The notes: generated by a model not told the origin, from the letters alone. A stretch of 64,000 nt of DNA from Clostridiales bacterium (GCA_019422525.1 JAHZDE010000001.1:124001-188000), one strand, 5' to 3'; counted from the first letter of the stretch, positions 41,297 to 51,361 are shown. Program-made: numbers and translations.

Positions 41297-41917
41297 GTGT
41301 TTTACAGTGTAAAAGGAAAACTCATTCATTCGGAAATGGGATTTGTAGTAGTGGAATGTGGCGGTGTGGGGTTTAAATGCCTGACAACACTGAATACCCA
41401 GCGAAATCTGCCCCAACTGGGAGAAACGGTAACGCTGTATACCCATCTCAATGTCCGGGAGGACGCGCTGGATTTGTTTGGATTTTATAGCATGAGCGAA
41501 TTAAATTGTTTTAAGATGCTGACAGGTGTCAGCGGCGTCGGCCCCAAGGTGGGACTGGCAATTTTGTCGGAATTGACGCCTGAGCGGGTAGCCATGGCGG
41601 TAGCTTCCGGCGACAGCAAGGCCTTAACCCGTGCCAGCGGTGTGGGGCCAAAGTTAGCCCAACGGATTGCGCTGGAACTGAAAGATAAGGTGAAGAAAAT
41701 GGGGGGATCCGCTGAGGGCGGCCTCTCCATGGAAAATATCGAAGCGGCCGGTGTGGTGTCGGCTTCTTCCAATGCGGCCGAGGCTGTCAACGCACTGGCG
41801 GTACTGGGGTACAGCCCCAGTGACGCGGCGGCGGTGGTAGGCAAGCTGGATTCCTCCCTTTCGGTGGAGGAGCTGATCCGACTTTCCCTGAAGGCCATGG
41901 CGCCAAAGTGGGATTGA
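41297..41917 (+). CDS. ruvA: Holliday junction DNA-binding protein RuvA
   Basis: 206 residues from GTG 41297 (GGGAGG seven bases upstream). Domain I has an OB fold (LNVREDALDLFGF), domain II two helix-hairpin-helix motifs (VSGVGPKVGLAIL and ASGVGPKLAQRIALELK), and domain III contacts RuvB. It lies 20 bases after ruvC. Confidence 0.97.
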   Translation: MFYSVKGKLIHSEMGFVVVECGGVGFKCLTTLNTQRNLPQLGETVTLYTHLNVREDALDLFGFYSMSELNCFKMLTGVSGVGPKVGLAILSELTPERVAMAVASGDSKALTRASGVGPKLAQRIALELKDKVKKMGGSAEGGLSMENIEAAGVVSASSNAAEAVNALAVLGYSPSDAAAVVGKLDSSLSVEELIRLSLKAMAPKWD

Positions 41918-41931
41918 CAGGGGGGAGATAA

Positions 41932-42996
41932 GTGGACTACGAAAATAGTGCTTCTGAAATGGACTTTGAAAACCGGATGATTGACCCGGCTTATAACCCG
42001 GAAGATGCAGCGGTGGAAAACCCTCTTCGTCCCCGAACCCTTTCGGAATATATTGGGCAGGACAAGGTAAAGGAAAATTTGTCGGTGTTTATTGAAGCGG
42101 CCCGGCAGCGTGGAGAAGCGCTGGACCATGTGCTTCTCTATGGACCTCCCGGTTTGGGCAAGACGACACTTGCCGGTATTATTGCCAATGAGTTGGGAGT
42201 GAATCTGCGGATTACCAGTGGCCCGGCCATCGAAAAACCCGGCGATTTGGCGGCTTTGCTCACCAACTTGAATCCTGGAGACGTACTGTTTATCGATGAG
42301 GTGCACCGTTTGTCCCGCAGTGTGGAAGAAATTCTCTATCCCGCTATGGAGGACTTTGCACTGGATATTATCACCGGTAAGGGACAGATGGCAGCTTCTT
42401 ATCATTTACCACTGCCAAAGTTTACGCTGGTAGGCGCAACGACCCGGGCCGGGCAGCTGACTGCCCCTCTTCGGGACCGTTTTGGCGTAGTATTGCGTCT
42501 TGAAATGTATTCTCCCAAGGAATTGGCGCAGATTGTTACCCGCAGCGCAAAGATCCTTGGAATTGACGTTGCTGCCGATGGCGCCCTGGAAATTGCCCGG
42601 CGTTCTCGGGGGACTCCCCGTATTGCGAACCGGCTGTTAAAACGGGTACGGGACTTTGCACAGGTCATCAGCAATGGGATTATTGATGAACACAGTGCTT
42701 CTATTGCGCTGGATAGACTGGAAATCGATGAATTGGGACTGGATTCCGGCGACCGGCGTATGATGAGGGCTATGATTGATTATTATAACGGTGGTCCGGT
42801 AGGTCTGGATACCCTTGCGGCAGCGATAGGGGAAGAATCCGTCACCATTGAGGATGTGATTGAACCCTATCTAATGCAAATTGGCTTTTTAAACCGCACC
42901 CCTCGGGGACGGTGTGTCACTCCGGCGGCTTATCGGCATTTGGGACTTACCCCACCCGGTGAAGCGTCTGTGGTGCAGCAGAGCCTGTTTGAATAA
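41932..42996 (+). CDS. ruvB: Holliday junction ATP-dependent helicase RuvB
   Basis: 354 residues from GTG 41932 with GGGGGAGA before it. AAA+ motor of branch migration: RPRTLSEYIGQ start, Walker A GPPGLGKTT, Walker B LFIDEVHRL, sensor LVGATTRAG, arginine finger region LRDRFG, and a C-terminal winged helix (GFLNRTPRGR). 14 bases after ruvA. Confidence 0.97.
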   Translation: MDYENSASEMDFENRMIDPAYNPEDAAVENPLRPRTLSEYIGQDKVKENLSVFIEAARQRGEALDHVLLYGPPGLGKTTLAGIIANELGVNLRITSGPAIEKPGDLAALLTNLNPGDVLFIDEVHRLSRSVEEILYPAMEDFALDIITGKGQMAASYHLPLPKFTLVGATTRAGQLTAPLRDRFGVVLRLEMYSPKELAQIVTRSAKILGIDVAADGALEIARRSRGTPRIANRLLKRVRDFAQVISNGIIDEHSASIALDRLEIDELGLDSGDRRMMRAMIDYYNGGPVGLDTLAAAIGEESVTIEDVIEPYLMQIGFLNRTPRGRCVTPAAYRHLGLTPPGEASVVQQSLFE

Positions 42997-43010
42997 GAAG
43001 AAGGCGAAAT

Positions 43011-43625
43011 ATGAAAAAGAATGCTCCCCAGTGGGAAAAAGACGGTTTTATTTTGCGGCTTGCAGAGCCTGAAGATGCGCAAAATTACTATCGTCAGAAC
43101 TTTTGTCCTTTGGATAGAGAAGTGGTTCGCTTTACCGGTTGTAAACCGGAGTTTTCGGAAAAAGAAGTGATTGGATTTTTTCTGGAATGTACGAAAGACA
43201 CTGACCGATACGATTTTCTCCTGATTTCGCCTGATGGGGAAATTTTGGGAGAGAGTGTTTTGAATGAAATTGACTGGGAAGTGCGCAGCGCCAATTTTCG
43301 AATTGCCATTTTTCAGCCGAAAGCCCGAGGAAAAGGTTTGGGCTATTGGATGACCTGCATAACCCGGGATTTTGCGTTTGAATCGCTGCATCTAAACCGG
43401 ATAGAGCTGGATGTGTTTTCTTTCAATGTTCGGGGACAGAGAACCTATGCCGCTGCCGGTTTCCAAATAGAAGGCGTGCGCCGTCAGGCAGTTTTGGATG
43501 GCAGCACATTGGCTGATGATATTCTTATGGCATTGTTAAAAAGTGAATGGAAAGAATGGAAGAAAGGAGAACTCGATGGTTCCAACGATAGAGCAGGCGG
43601 AAGCCTGGTTACAGGAAGGCATTAA
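43011..43625 (+). CDS. GNAT-family N-acetyltransferase (RimJ-like)
   Basis: 204 residues. The start FILRLAEPEDA, the acetyl-CoA loop PKARGKGLGYWM and the NVRGQRTYAAAGFQIEG-type segment (asparagine plus AGF) mark a GNAT enzyme close to the RimJ/RimL branch. Its substrate is unknown. It follows ruvB by 14 bases and overlaps the next gene by 50 bases, so it is part of the same transcript. Confidence 0.88.
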   Translation: MKKNAPQWEKDGFILRLAEPEDAQNYYRQNFCPLDREVVRFTGCKPEFSEKEVIGFFLECTKDTDRYDFLLISPDGEILGESVLNEIDWEVRSANFRIAIFQPKARGKGLGYWMTCITRDFAFESLHLNRIELDVFSFNVRGQRTYAAAGFQIEGVRRQAVLDGSTLADDILMALLKSEWKEWKKGELDGSNDRAGGSLVTGRH

Positions 43626-44190
43626 AATGACCCCCGGTTTATGGGCTGCCCACTGTCGGTATGTGGGGCAGGCGGCCCGGGCCATTGCGGAACGAATCCC
43701 GAAACTTGACCCGGAAAAGGCGCAGGTTTTGGGAATGCTCCATGATATTGGGCGGCGTACCTGTGGTGGCGGGAATTTACATATTTCCGATGGCTATGAT
43801 TTTATGATGGAGCAGGGCTGCCCGGAAGTGGCGCGGATTTGTCTGACCCATTCCTTTCCTTATCAGGATATTGACAGCTGTTTCGGCTCTTGGAGCGGAG
43901 GCTCAGACCGGGATGGAGAAAGCGCCCGGAAACGGATGGGAGAGCTTCTTTCTCAGGTTACCTATGACGAGTATGACCGGTTAATTCAGCTTTGCGATGC
44001 GCTGGCAATGGGAACCGGATTTTGTCTGCTGGAAAAGCGCTGGGTGGATGTGGTTATGCGGTATGGGCCCAATGAATACATGGTTCCCAAGTGGAAGGCA
44101 ACGTATGAAATTAAGGACGAGCTGGAAAAAAAGATGGGAATTTCTGTTTATGAGCTGCTGCCCGGCGTAAAAGAAAATACCTTTGCATAA
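43576..44190 (+). CDS. HD-domain phosphohydrolase-like protein
   Basis: 204 residues from ATG 43576 (AAAGGAG six bases upstream), overlapping the acetyltransferase gene. The HD pair is in MLHDIGR, with an upstream histidine in AAHCRYVG and a later LTHSFPY and LCDALAMG, i.e. the metal-binding pattern H...HD...D. Enzymes of this fold hydrolyse nucleotides or phosphate esters. The substrate cannot be inferred from its neighbours. Confidence 0.86.
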   Translation: MVPTIEQAEAWLQEGIKMTPGLWAAHCRYVGQAARAIAERIPKLDPEKAQVLGMLHDIGRRTCGGGNLHISDGYDFMMEQGCPEVARICLTHSFPYQDIDSCFGSWSGGSDRDGESARKRMGELLSQVTYDEYDRLIQLCDALAMGTGFCLLEKRWVDVVMRYGPNEYMVPKWKATYEIKDELEKKMGISVYELLPGVKENTFA

Positions 44191-44271
44191 TCATAAACTA
44201 TACAGAAAAATCTCTAAAAATATTTTCAAAACAGGGTTGTTGATTAAATTCAAAGAAATGGAGTGTGTATT

Positions 44272-45621
44272 ATGGGAAGACTTTTTGGAACTGACGGCGC
44301 CAGAGGCGTTGCCAACAGCGAACTGACCTGCGAACTGGCCATGAATATTGGCCGGGCTGCCGCAATGGTATTGACAGACAATGACCACCGCCATCCGAAA
44401 ATCCTGATTGGCAAGGATACCCGCCTTTCCAGTGATATGCTGGAGAATGCCCTGACTGCGGGCCTGTGCAGCGTGGGTGCCAATGTAGTGCAGTTGGGTG
44501 TAGTGCCCACTCCTGCGGTAGCGTTTCTGGTGGGAAAATACAAGGCGGATGCCGGCGTAATGATTTCTGCCTCCCACAATCCCTGCGAATTCAACGGTAT
44601 CAAGATTTTCAGTGGAGACGGATATAAGCTGCCGGATGCATTGGAAGAGCAGATTGAAGCCATCGTATTGGATGAAATCCAGCCGTTCCCCTGCCCCACG
44701 GGTGGAGATGTGGGAAAAGTGTTGCCGGCTCCCAATGTGGTGCGGGATTATGTAGACCACATTAAGGCAACGGTTGCTTTTTCGCTGGACGGCATGGAAA
44801 TTGCGGTGGACTGTGCCAACGGTTCAGCTTCCCGGACTGCTGAGCTGCTGTTCACGGAGCTTGGCGCAAAAGTTCATATGCTCAATGCAGAGCCAAACGG
44901 CGTAAACATCAACGATAACTGCGGCTCTACCCATGTGGAAGGGCTGATGGAATATGTAAAGCAGCATCACTGCGACGCCGGCATTGCCTTTGACGGCGAT
45001 GCAGACCGCTGCTTGGCTGTGGACGAAAACGGAAATCTAGTGGACGGCGACTTCTTTATGGCCATTTGCGCGCTGGATATGAAGTCTCGGGGCAAGCTGG
45101 CAAAGAATTCCGTGGTAGGTACAATTATGACCAACATGGGCTTCTCCAAATTCTGCGAGGCCAATGGTATGGACTTTGTGGCTACCAAAGTGGGCGACCG
45201 GTATGTATTGGAAGAAATGCTGCTGCAAGGCTATAATTTTGGCGGCGAGCAGAGCGGACACTTTATTTTTCTGGATTTTGCCACCACCGGTGACGGCCAG
45301 ATGTCTGCCTGTCAGCTGCTGAGTATTCTTCGCAGAAGAGAGGCAAAGCTTTCTGACTTGGCTTCTGTTATGAGCCGGTATCCTCAGGTGCTGGTGAATA
45401 TTACCGTAAGCAATGACGGAAAACTCCGTTTCTACACCGATATCCGGGTCCGCCAGGCCATTGACGATGCCAAAAAGCAACTGGGAAGCCGTGGCCGCAT
45501 TGTGGTGCGCCCCTCCGGTACAGAGCCCCTTCTCCGTGTTATGGTAGAGGGCGAAAATGACGATGAAATTTGCCAGATTGCCAATCAGCTGGCAGAAGTT
45601 ATACGCCGGGAACTGGCATAA
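44272..45621 (+). CDS. glmM: Phosphoglucosamine mutase
   Basis: 449 residues. It converts glucosamine-6-phosphate to glucosamine-1-phosphate for UDP-GlcNAc and peptidoglycan synthesis. MGRLFGTDGARG start, phosphoserine S101 in MISASHNP, metal loop DGDADR and substrate loop GEQSGH are present, with RPSGTEPLLRVM at the C-terminus. ATG 44272 has GGAG eight bases upstream; three codons further up have no support. Confidence 0.97.
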   Translation: MGRLFGTDGARGVANSELTCELAMNIGRAAAMVLTDNDHRHPKILIGKDTRLSSDMLENALTAGLCSVGANVVQLGVVPTPAVAFLVGKYKADAGVMISASHNPCEFNGIKIFSGDGYKLPDALEEQIEAIVLDEIQPFPCPTGGDVGKVLPAPNVVRDYVDHIKATVAFSLDGMEIAVDCANGSASRTAELLFTELGAKVHMLNAEPNGVNINDNCGSTHVEGLMEYVKQHHCDAGIAFDGDADRCLAVDENGNLVDGDFFMAICALDMKSRGKLAKNSVVGTIMTNMGFSKFCEANGMDFVATKVGDRYVLEEMLLQGYNFGGEQSGHFIFLDFATTGDGQMSACQLLSILRRREAKLSDLASVMSRYPQVLVNITVSNDGKLRFYTDIRVRQAIDDAKKQLGSRGRIVVRPSGTEPLLRVMVEGENDDEICQIANQLAEVIRRELA

Positions 45622-45648
45622 ATTTTACCCCAAAGAAAGGATGTTACC

Positions 45649-46509
45649 ATGAGAGCCGCAGACTGGAAGGACTATGAACTGCTGGATACCTCTGCCGGAG
45701 AACGGCTGGAGCGCTGGGGCAATGTAATTCTCATTCGCCCAGATCCCCAGATTATCTGGGATACCCCGAAAAATCATCCCCTGTGGAGGCAGGCCAATGC
45801 CCGCTATCACCGTTCAAACACCGGTGGCGGTCAGTGGCAGAATTACCGCCCGGTACCGCCGGTGTGGAAAATCGGTTATAAAGGACTTACCTTCCGGCTG
45901 AAGACCATGGGATTTAAGCATACGGGCATTTTCCCGGAACAGGCTGTGAACTGGGATTTTGCCATGAGAAAAATTCAGGAAGCGGGCCGTCCGGTGAAAA
46001 TTCTGAATCTGTTCGGATACACCGGAGCGGCCACGCTGGCCTGCATGAAAGCCGGCGCTCATGTAACCCATGTGGATGCTTCCAAAGGCATGGTAGCCTG
46101 GGCAAAGGAAAACGCCGAGGCCAGTGGAATTGCTGACCGTCCGGTGCGGTGGCTGGTGGACGACTGCATGAAGTTTGTCCAGCGGGAGCAGCGCCGGGGC
46201 AACACCTATGATGGCATTATTATGGACCCGCCGTCTTATGGAAGAGGTCCGGGTGGAGAGGTTTGGAAGCTGGAAGAGCAGCTGTATAGCCTTGTGAGCC
46301 AGTGTATTCCCATTCTCTCGGAAAATCCTCTGTTCTTTATCCTCAATTCGTACACTACGGGCCTTTCCCCGTCGGTGATGGAATATTTGCTGGGAACCCT
46401 GCTGCAAACAAAGTTTGGCGGCAAGGTATCATCAGACGAAATCGGCCTGCCGGTAACAGCCAGCGGGCTGGTGCTCCCCTGCGGAAGCACCGCAATTTTT
46501 GAAGGTTGA
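45649..46509 (+). CDS. Class I SAM-dependent methyltransferase (RlmI/COG1092-like)
   Basis: 286 residues. LNLFGYTGAATL is the SAM-binding motif I, THVDASKGMVAWAKEN follows it, and DPPSYGRGP is the catalytic-type motif of rRNA base methyltransferases related to RlmI/RlmK. It lacks the N-terminal PUA domain of RlmI. AAAGGATG precedes the ATG. An RNA base methyltransferase is likely, but its target is unknown. Confidence 0.86.
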   Translation: MRAADWKDYELLDTSAGERLERWGNVILIRPDPQIIWDTPKNHPLWRQANARYHRSNTGGGQWQNYRPVPPVWKIGYKGLTFRLKTMGFKHTGIFPEQAVNWDFAMRKIQEAGRPVKILNLFGYTGAATLACMKAGAHVTHVDASKGMVAWAKENAEASGIADRPVRWLVDDCMKFVQREQRRGNTYDGIIMDPPSYGRGPGGEVWKLEEQLYSLVSQCIPILSENPLFFILNSYTTGLSPSVMEYLLGTLLQTKFGGKVSSDEIGLPVTASGLVLPCGSTAIFEG

Positions 46510-46575
46510 TTCACTACGATTCAGGATGGAATAAGCCGCAAAAGGCATTTCACATCGAAAGGAGTCATGGATTCG

Positions 46576-47424
46576 ATGGAATTTATCAAAGCAGACAATG
46601 TGCGCTTTGCTTATGAGCCCGCTGAGGGCGAGTTGCCACGGGAGGTTCTGCACGGCGTAAGTCTGGAAATCAAAAAAGGGGAGTTTGTAGCGCTGCTTGG
46701 CCATAACGGCTGCGGCAAATCCACAATGGCCAAGCTCTTTAATGGAATGTTGCTGCCCACAGAGGGAAAAGTGATTGTGGAAGGGATGGATACCACTAAC
46801 GAGGACACCATCTATGAAGTGCGCCGCCGGGTAGGGCTGGTACAGCAGAATCCGGATAACCAACTGGTGGCCAGCATCGTGGAAGAAGATGTGGCTTTCG
46901 GGCCGGAGAACCTGGGAGTTGAGCCAAAAGAAATTCGCCGCCGGGTGGATGAAGCCCTGAAAGCGGTGGATATGTATGAATACCGGGAAAACGCTCCTTA
47001 TAAGCTTTCCGGTGGACAAAAGCAGCGGGTGGCTATTGCAGGGATTATTGCCATGGAACCGGACTGTATTGTACTGGACGAGCCTACCGCCATGCTGGAC
47101 CCTCGGGGCCGGGATGAAGTTATGGAAACGATTCATAAGCTGAATCGAGAAAAGGGCATCACCATTATCCTGATTACTCACTATATGGACGAAGCTGTGC
47201 AGGCCGAACGGGTGGTTGTGATGGATGAGGGAAATATCCTCACCGAAGGCACCCCTCGGGAGGTATTTTCCCAAGTGGAGCTGCTGAAACAGCATCAGTT
47301 GGACGTGCCCCAGGCTACAGAGCTTGCCTATCGGCTGCGCTCTTATGGCTGCGGTATCCCGGAAGGCATTTTGAATGAAGAAGAATGTGTAGGGGCTTTG
47401 TATGCCCTTATCAGAAAGGAGTGA
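46576..47424 (+). CDS. ecfA1: Energy-coupling factor ATPase EcfA1
   Basis: 282 residues from ATG 46576 (AAAGGAG 11 bases upstream; an ATG nine bases earlier is only two bases from it). Walker A GHNGCGKST, Q-loop QQNPDNQL, signature LSGGQKQR and Walker B IVLDEPTAMLD are intact. With EcfA2 and EcfT it forms the shared energising module for vitamin S components; QueT in this window is a likely client. Confidence 0.95.
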   Translation: MEFIKADNVRFAYEPAEGELPREVLHGVSLEIKKGEFVALLGHNGCGKSTMAKLFNGMLLPTEGKVIVEGMDTTNEDTIYEVRRRVGLVQQNPDNQLVASIVEEDVAFGPENLGVEPKEIRRRVDEALKAVDMYEYRENAPYKLSGGQKQRVAIAGIIAMEPDCIVLDEPTAMLDPRGRDEVMETIHKLNREKGITIILITHYMDEAVQAERVVVMDEGNILTEGTPREVFSQVELLKQHQLDVPQATELAYRLRSYGCGIPEGILNEEECVGALYALIRKE

Positions 47425-47429
47425 GCCCA

Positions 47430-48308
47430 ATGGCAGCCGTTTTGGAAACACAGAATTTGACGTATGTCTACAGCCCGGGCTCTCCTTTTGCCCGTACCGC
47501 AGTAGACCATGTGAATATCTCCATTGAAGAAGGGGAGTTTGTGGGTGTCATTGGCCATACAGGCAGCGGAAAATCCACCCTCATTCAGCAGCTGAACGGT
47601 CTGCTGCGCCCTACTTCCGGCAAAATTTTGCTTCATGGCAAGGATATTTGGGAAGAGCCGAAGAAAATCCGTGCGGTGCGCTTTCAGGTGGGCATGGTCT
47701 TCCAGTACCCGGAATATCAGCTTTTTGAAGAGACAGTTTTGAAAGACATCGCCTTTGGACCCAAAAACAAGGGACTTTCTGACGAAGAAGCTATGGAAAA
47801 GGCGAAAGAAGCGGCCGAGTTTACCGGCTTAAAACCTTCTTTGTGGGAAAAATCCCCCTTTGAGCTTTCCGGCGGCGAAAAGCGCCGGGTAGCGATTGCC
47901 GGAGTGATTGCCATGGACCCGGACGTTCTGGTTTTGGACGAGCCTGCTGCCGGATTGGACCCTAAGGGTCGGGACGTGCTGCTGGCTCAGATTGGAAGCT
48001 ATCACCAGCATCGAAAAAATACCGTGCTGCTGGTTTCCCACAGTATGGAGGACATTGCCCGTACCGCTGACCGGGTGCTGGTGATGAATAAGGGCAAGGC
48101 CGCCATGTTCGACACGACTCCCAACGTATTTGCAAGAAGTGCCGAGCTGGAAACCATGGGCCTGCGGGTCCCTCAGGTAACGGCTATCATGACTCGCTTG
48201 CAGGCGATGGGATGCCCGGTGCCTTCCGGCGTGCTGACATTGGAGCAGGCTATTAAGGTATTGCTCCCCTTGGTAAAAAAGAAGGAGGCGGACGAAGATG
48301 CTCAGTGA
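47430..48308 (+). CDS. ecfA2: Energy-coupling factor ATPase EcfA2
   Basis: 292 residues from ATG 47430 (AAAGGAG eight bases upstream), five bases after ecfA1. Walker A GHTGSGKST, Q-loop FQYPEYQLFE, signature LSGGEKRR and Walker B LVLDEPAAGLD. The Q-loop YPEYQLF and longer C-terminus distinguish it as the A2 subunit. It overlaps ecfT by 11 bases. Confidence 0.95.
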   Translation: MAAVLETQNLTYVYSPGSPFARTAVDHVNISIEEGEFVGVIGHTGSGKSTLIQQLNGLLRPTSGKILLHGKDIWEEPKKIRAVRFQVGMVFQYPEYQLFEETVLKDIAFGPKNKGLSDEEAMEKAKEAAEFTGLKPSLWEKSPFELSGGEKRRVAIAGVIAMDPDVLVLDEPAAGLDPKGRDVLLAQIGSYHQHRKNTVLLVSHSMEDIARTADRVLVMNKGKAAMFDTTPNVFARSAELETMGLRVPQVTAIMTRLQAMGCPVPSGVLTLEQAIKVLLPLVKKKEADEDAQ

Positions 48309-49110
48309 TATTACATTAGGCCAGTATTTCCCCGGACGCTCAATTCTCCACCGGATGGACCCCCGCGCGAAAATGGTGCTGGTACTGGTGGCGATTGTCC
48401 TGATTTTTACCGCCTTTAATTTTCTTTCCATGGGGTTGGTGGTAGCTTTGATTTTGGCTGCCATGCTGCTCTCCGGTGTGCCGGTAAAAATGTACATGAA
48501 GAGTATGAAGGCCATTCTTTTTATCGTGGCTTTTACTTCTATCCTCAACCTGTTTTATGGCAGTGGTGAGCCCCTTGTCCAGTGGGGATTCATGCAGATT
48601 ACCTTGAACGGTATTTATCGTTGTATCTTTATTGCCATTCGTATTACGGCTCTAATTTTGTGCAGCTCGATTTTAACCTTTACCACTTCGCCTACACAGC
48701 TGACCGATGCTATGGAACGGCTGATGAAGCCTTTGAAGTTTTTCCGGGTTCCGGTGCATGATATCGCCATGATGATGACCATTGCCCTGCGTTTTGTGCC
48801 TACGCTGCTGGAAGAAACTGATAAAATCATGAGTGCCCAGAAAGCGAGAGGCGCCGACATGGAGAGTGGCGGCCTGATGCAGCGGATTAAGGCGCTGATT
48901 CCGATTCTGATTCCGCTGTTTGTATCGGCTTTCCGCCGGGCGTATGATTTGGCTATGGCCATGGAGTGCCGGTGCTATAACAGCCGGGTGACCCCTACCA
49001 AAATGAAGCAGCTCCACATGACCCGTCGGGATGCTGTGGCGGTAGGAATTGTACTTGTGGTGGTGGCTGGCGTAATCGTAGGGGATGTTTTCCTGCCGGC
49101 GCTGGCGTAA
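48298..49110 (+). CDS. ecfT: Energy-coupling factor transmembrane protein EcfT
   Basis: 270 residues, about five to six membrane helices. HRMDPRAKM start and the coupling helices with KARGADM-type and MAMECRCY (Ala-Arg-Gly-like) motifs link it to the ATPases. It is the common scaffold for S components. Overlaps ecfA2; truA follows 100 bases later. Confidence 0.94.
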   Translation: MLSDITLGQYFPGRSILHRMDPRAKMVLVLVAIVLIFTAFNFLSMGLVVALILAAMLLSGVPVKMYMKSMKAILFIVAFTSILNLFYGSGEPLVQWGFMQITLNGIYRCIFIAIRITALILCSSILTFTTSPTQLTDAMERLMKPLKFFRVPVHDIAMMMTIALRFVPTLLEETDKIMSAQKARGADMESGGLMQRIKALIPILIPLFVSAFRRAYDLAMAMECRCYNSRVTPTKMKQLHMTRRDAVAVGIVLVVVAGVIVGDVFLPALA

Positions 49111-49210
49111 AAGTCCGGGAATATTCCCGCAGGTTATGCCCGGAAAAGTCAAAATCACGATAAACTCGGTTGGTGTACACATCTGTGTCCCTTCCCAAAA
49201 GGAGAATCCT

Positions 49211-49981
49211 ATGACCCGCAATGTACTCATTACCCTTTGTTATGACGGCTCCGGATATCATGGCTGGCAGGTACAGCAAAATGCTGTTTCTGTACAGCAG
49301 GTATTTCAGGAAGCCCTGTACAAAATTCTTTCGGAGCGCCCTTCGTTAAAAGGGTGCAGCCGTACCGATACCGGTGTCCATGCCAGGCAGTTCTGCATCA
49401 GTATGCAGCTGGAAAGTGCGATCCCCTGCCAGCGGCTGCAGGGGGCGCTGAATCACTTTTTGCCGCCGGATATGGCGGTGCTGGATTGCCGGGAAGTTCC
49501 TATGGAATTTCATGCCCGATATTCCTGTAAAGGAAAAGAGTATGTGTATTCCATTTGGAACCATCCGGTACGCTCTCCGTTTTTGCGGGATCGGGCTCTC
49601 CATTACTGGTATTCGCTGGATGTTGATAAGCTGAACCAGGCAGCCTCTTATTTTTTGGGCAGCCATGACTTCACTTCCTTTTGTACCATTGACAGTCGGG
49701 AGCGAGGGGATATGACCCGTACCATTACCAAATCCGAATGGAAGAGAGAAGGCAGTCTGGTTACCTACCGGGTGGCAGCAGACGGTTTTCTCTACAATAT
49801 GGTGCGTATTCTGGTGGGAACCATGCTGCGGGTAGCCCAGGGAAAGTTTCAGCCGGAGGATATGCCGAAAATTTTGGCGGCAATGGACCGGAATAAAGCC
49901 GGCCCAACAGCTCCGGCCTGTGGGCTTTGTCTGGATAAAGTATTCTACGACGAGAGAGATTTGTCACTTGAAAGCTCATAA
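49211..49981 (+). CDS. truA: tRNA pseudouridine synthase A
   Basis: 256 residues from ATG 49211 (GGAG before it; the 42-codon upstream extension is rejected). The catalytic aspartate is in CSRTDTGVHA, YDGSGYHGWQ lies at the start and FLYNMVRILVGTML near the end. It makes pseudouridine at positions 38-40 of tRNAs. Its place behind ecfA1-ecfA2-ecfT is conserved in Firmicutes. Confidence 0.96.
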   Translation: MTRNVLITLCYDGSGYHGWQVQQNAVSVQQVFQEALYKILSERPSLKGCSRTDTGVHARQFCISMQLESAIPCQRLQGALNHFLPPDMAVLDCREVPMEFHARYSCKGKEYVYSIWNHPVRSPFLRDRALHYWYSLDVDKLNQAASYFLGSHDFTSFCTIDSRERGDMTRTITKSEWKREGSLVTYRVAADGFLYNMVRILVGTMLRVAQGKFQPEDMPKILAAMDRNKAGPTAPACGLCLDKVFYDERDLSLESS

Positions 49982-50038
49982 ATACGTTTTGTACATTTTA
50001 CAAGAGTTCTACAAATGGTAAATTGGGAGGTGGAGCAC

Positions 50039-51280
50039 ATGGAAAAAAAGGGAAAACGCTTTGCAGTTTTTCAGGAACATGGGGATGATGAAGAAATCAA
50101 CCTCATCAAGAAGAAAAAACCGGGAAGCGAAAAAAAGAAAAAAGCACCGTTAGTTCCTAAGTGGGTCTATCGGGTAAGCCTGATTCTGCTGGCGGCGGTT
50201 TTGGTGCTGGCATGGTGGTTTAACCGGGATAACCTGACGATTGACAATATTTCCGACTGGATACAGACCCGTTTTGTCGGCATGGGAGTTGGAGACGGCT
50301 ATCCGGTTTCCGTTCCGGGCGGAGAAACGGAAGTGGGAAATTTTCTGTCTGTTGATCAGGAAGCGGTGGTTGTCAGCAACACCTCTTTGACAGCCTGGAA
50401 TTCTACCGGGAAAGAAACCATGTCAGTACAGCACGCTTGCAGTCAGCCTGCTGTGCGGCAGGCAGGAGGCCGCTATTTGGTATACAGTATTGGGGGAACC
50501 GGCTACCAATTGGATACCCATACAAGAAGTCTGCTGAAAGGGAATACTGATGAGAAAATTTTGACTGGCGCATTGGCAAATGATGGGCGTTTTGCGTTGG
50601 TTACCCAGTCTGAAGATTTTGCCTGCCGGCTGACGGTCTATTTTTCTGATGGCACCGTACAGTATGAGTACGATTTCAGTCAGGCATATATTACCTCCAT
50701 ATCCCTCAATTCTTCCGGCACCAAGGGAGTCGCTGCCGGATTAACCGCAAAAGATGGCGGTATGGTGTCGGTACTGTATATTTTTGATTTTAACGAAAGC
50801 AAACCGGTCAATACTATCAACAGCAGTGAAAACATGGTGTTGGAAACCCAATGGGGTTCTGACGGGATTATCTGCGCGGTTGGTGACCGAAAAGCCTTGT
50901 GGGTCAATGCCGGTACCGGCGAAACCCAGGAGTACGACTATGATGGCCGGCAACTTACCGCATATGCTATTTCTGGAAGCCGGGCGCTGCTGTCTTTGTC
51001 CAGTTATTCCGTTTCCGGTGCCTGTACGCTGCTGGAGTTCAGAGCGTCTCCGGAAATTGTCACCCAGCTGGAAAGTGAAAGTAGTATTAAGTCCGTCTCA
51101 TTGTATGGGGAAACGCTGGCTATGCTGGCAGGGGGAAAAGTAACGGCTGTCTCCTCTGGTACAGGTGCCATAGAAGGGACCTGCGATGCTGGCGGCGATG
51201 CCAGAGCCATTGCCCTGCAAAATGAAAGTCAGGTATATTTGTTGGGGGTCAGTGAGATTCGTCAGGCGGCATTTGAATAG
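50039..51280 (+). CDS. DUF5711-type membrane-anchored beta-propeller protein
   Basis: 413 residues from ATG 50039 (GGGAGG eight bases upstream). A basic cytoplasmic N-terminus (about 1-45, with KKKKPGSEKKKKAP), one membrane helix (about 48-66) and about 340 extracytoplasmic residues made of repeated beta strands suggesting a seven-bladed propeller. It resembles the DUF5711 family found in Clostridia. Function unknown; it lies between truA and a cvpA-family gene. Confidence 0.8.
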   Translation: MEKKGKRFAVFQEHGDDEEINLIKKKKPGSEKKKKAPLVPKWVYRVSLILLAAVLVLAWWFNRDNLTIDNISDWIQTRFVGMGVGDGYPVSVPGGETEVGNFLSVDQEAVVVSNTSLTAWNSTGKETMSVQHACSQPAVRQAGGRYLVYSIGGTGYQLDTHTRSLLKGNTDEKILTGALANDGRFALVTQSEDFACRLTVYFSDGTVQYEYDFSQAYITSISLNSSGTKGVAAGLTAKDGGMVSVLYIFDFNESKPVNTINSSENMVLETQWGSDGIICAVGDRKALWVNAGTGETQEYDYDGRQLTAYAISGSRALLSLSSYSVSGACTLLEFRASPEIVTQLESESSIKSVSLYGETLAMLAGGKVTAVSSGTGAIEGTCDAGGDARAIALQNESQVYLLGVSEIRQAAFE

Positions 51281-51332
51281 CGGCTTTTGATGAAGTTAAC
51301 AAAAAATTTATGGCTGAAACGCCTGCTCCTGC

Positions 51333-51361
51333 TTGTTTGAAAAAGGGGTTTATGATATAGT
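51333..51361 (+). promoter_or_regulatory. Promoter of the cvpA-pgsA operon
   Basis: TTGTTT, 17-base spacer, TATAGT (51356-51361), 70 bases before the start. Confidence 0.68.
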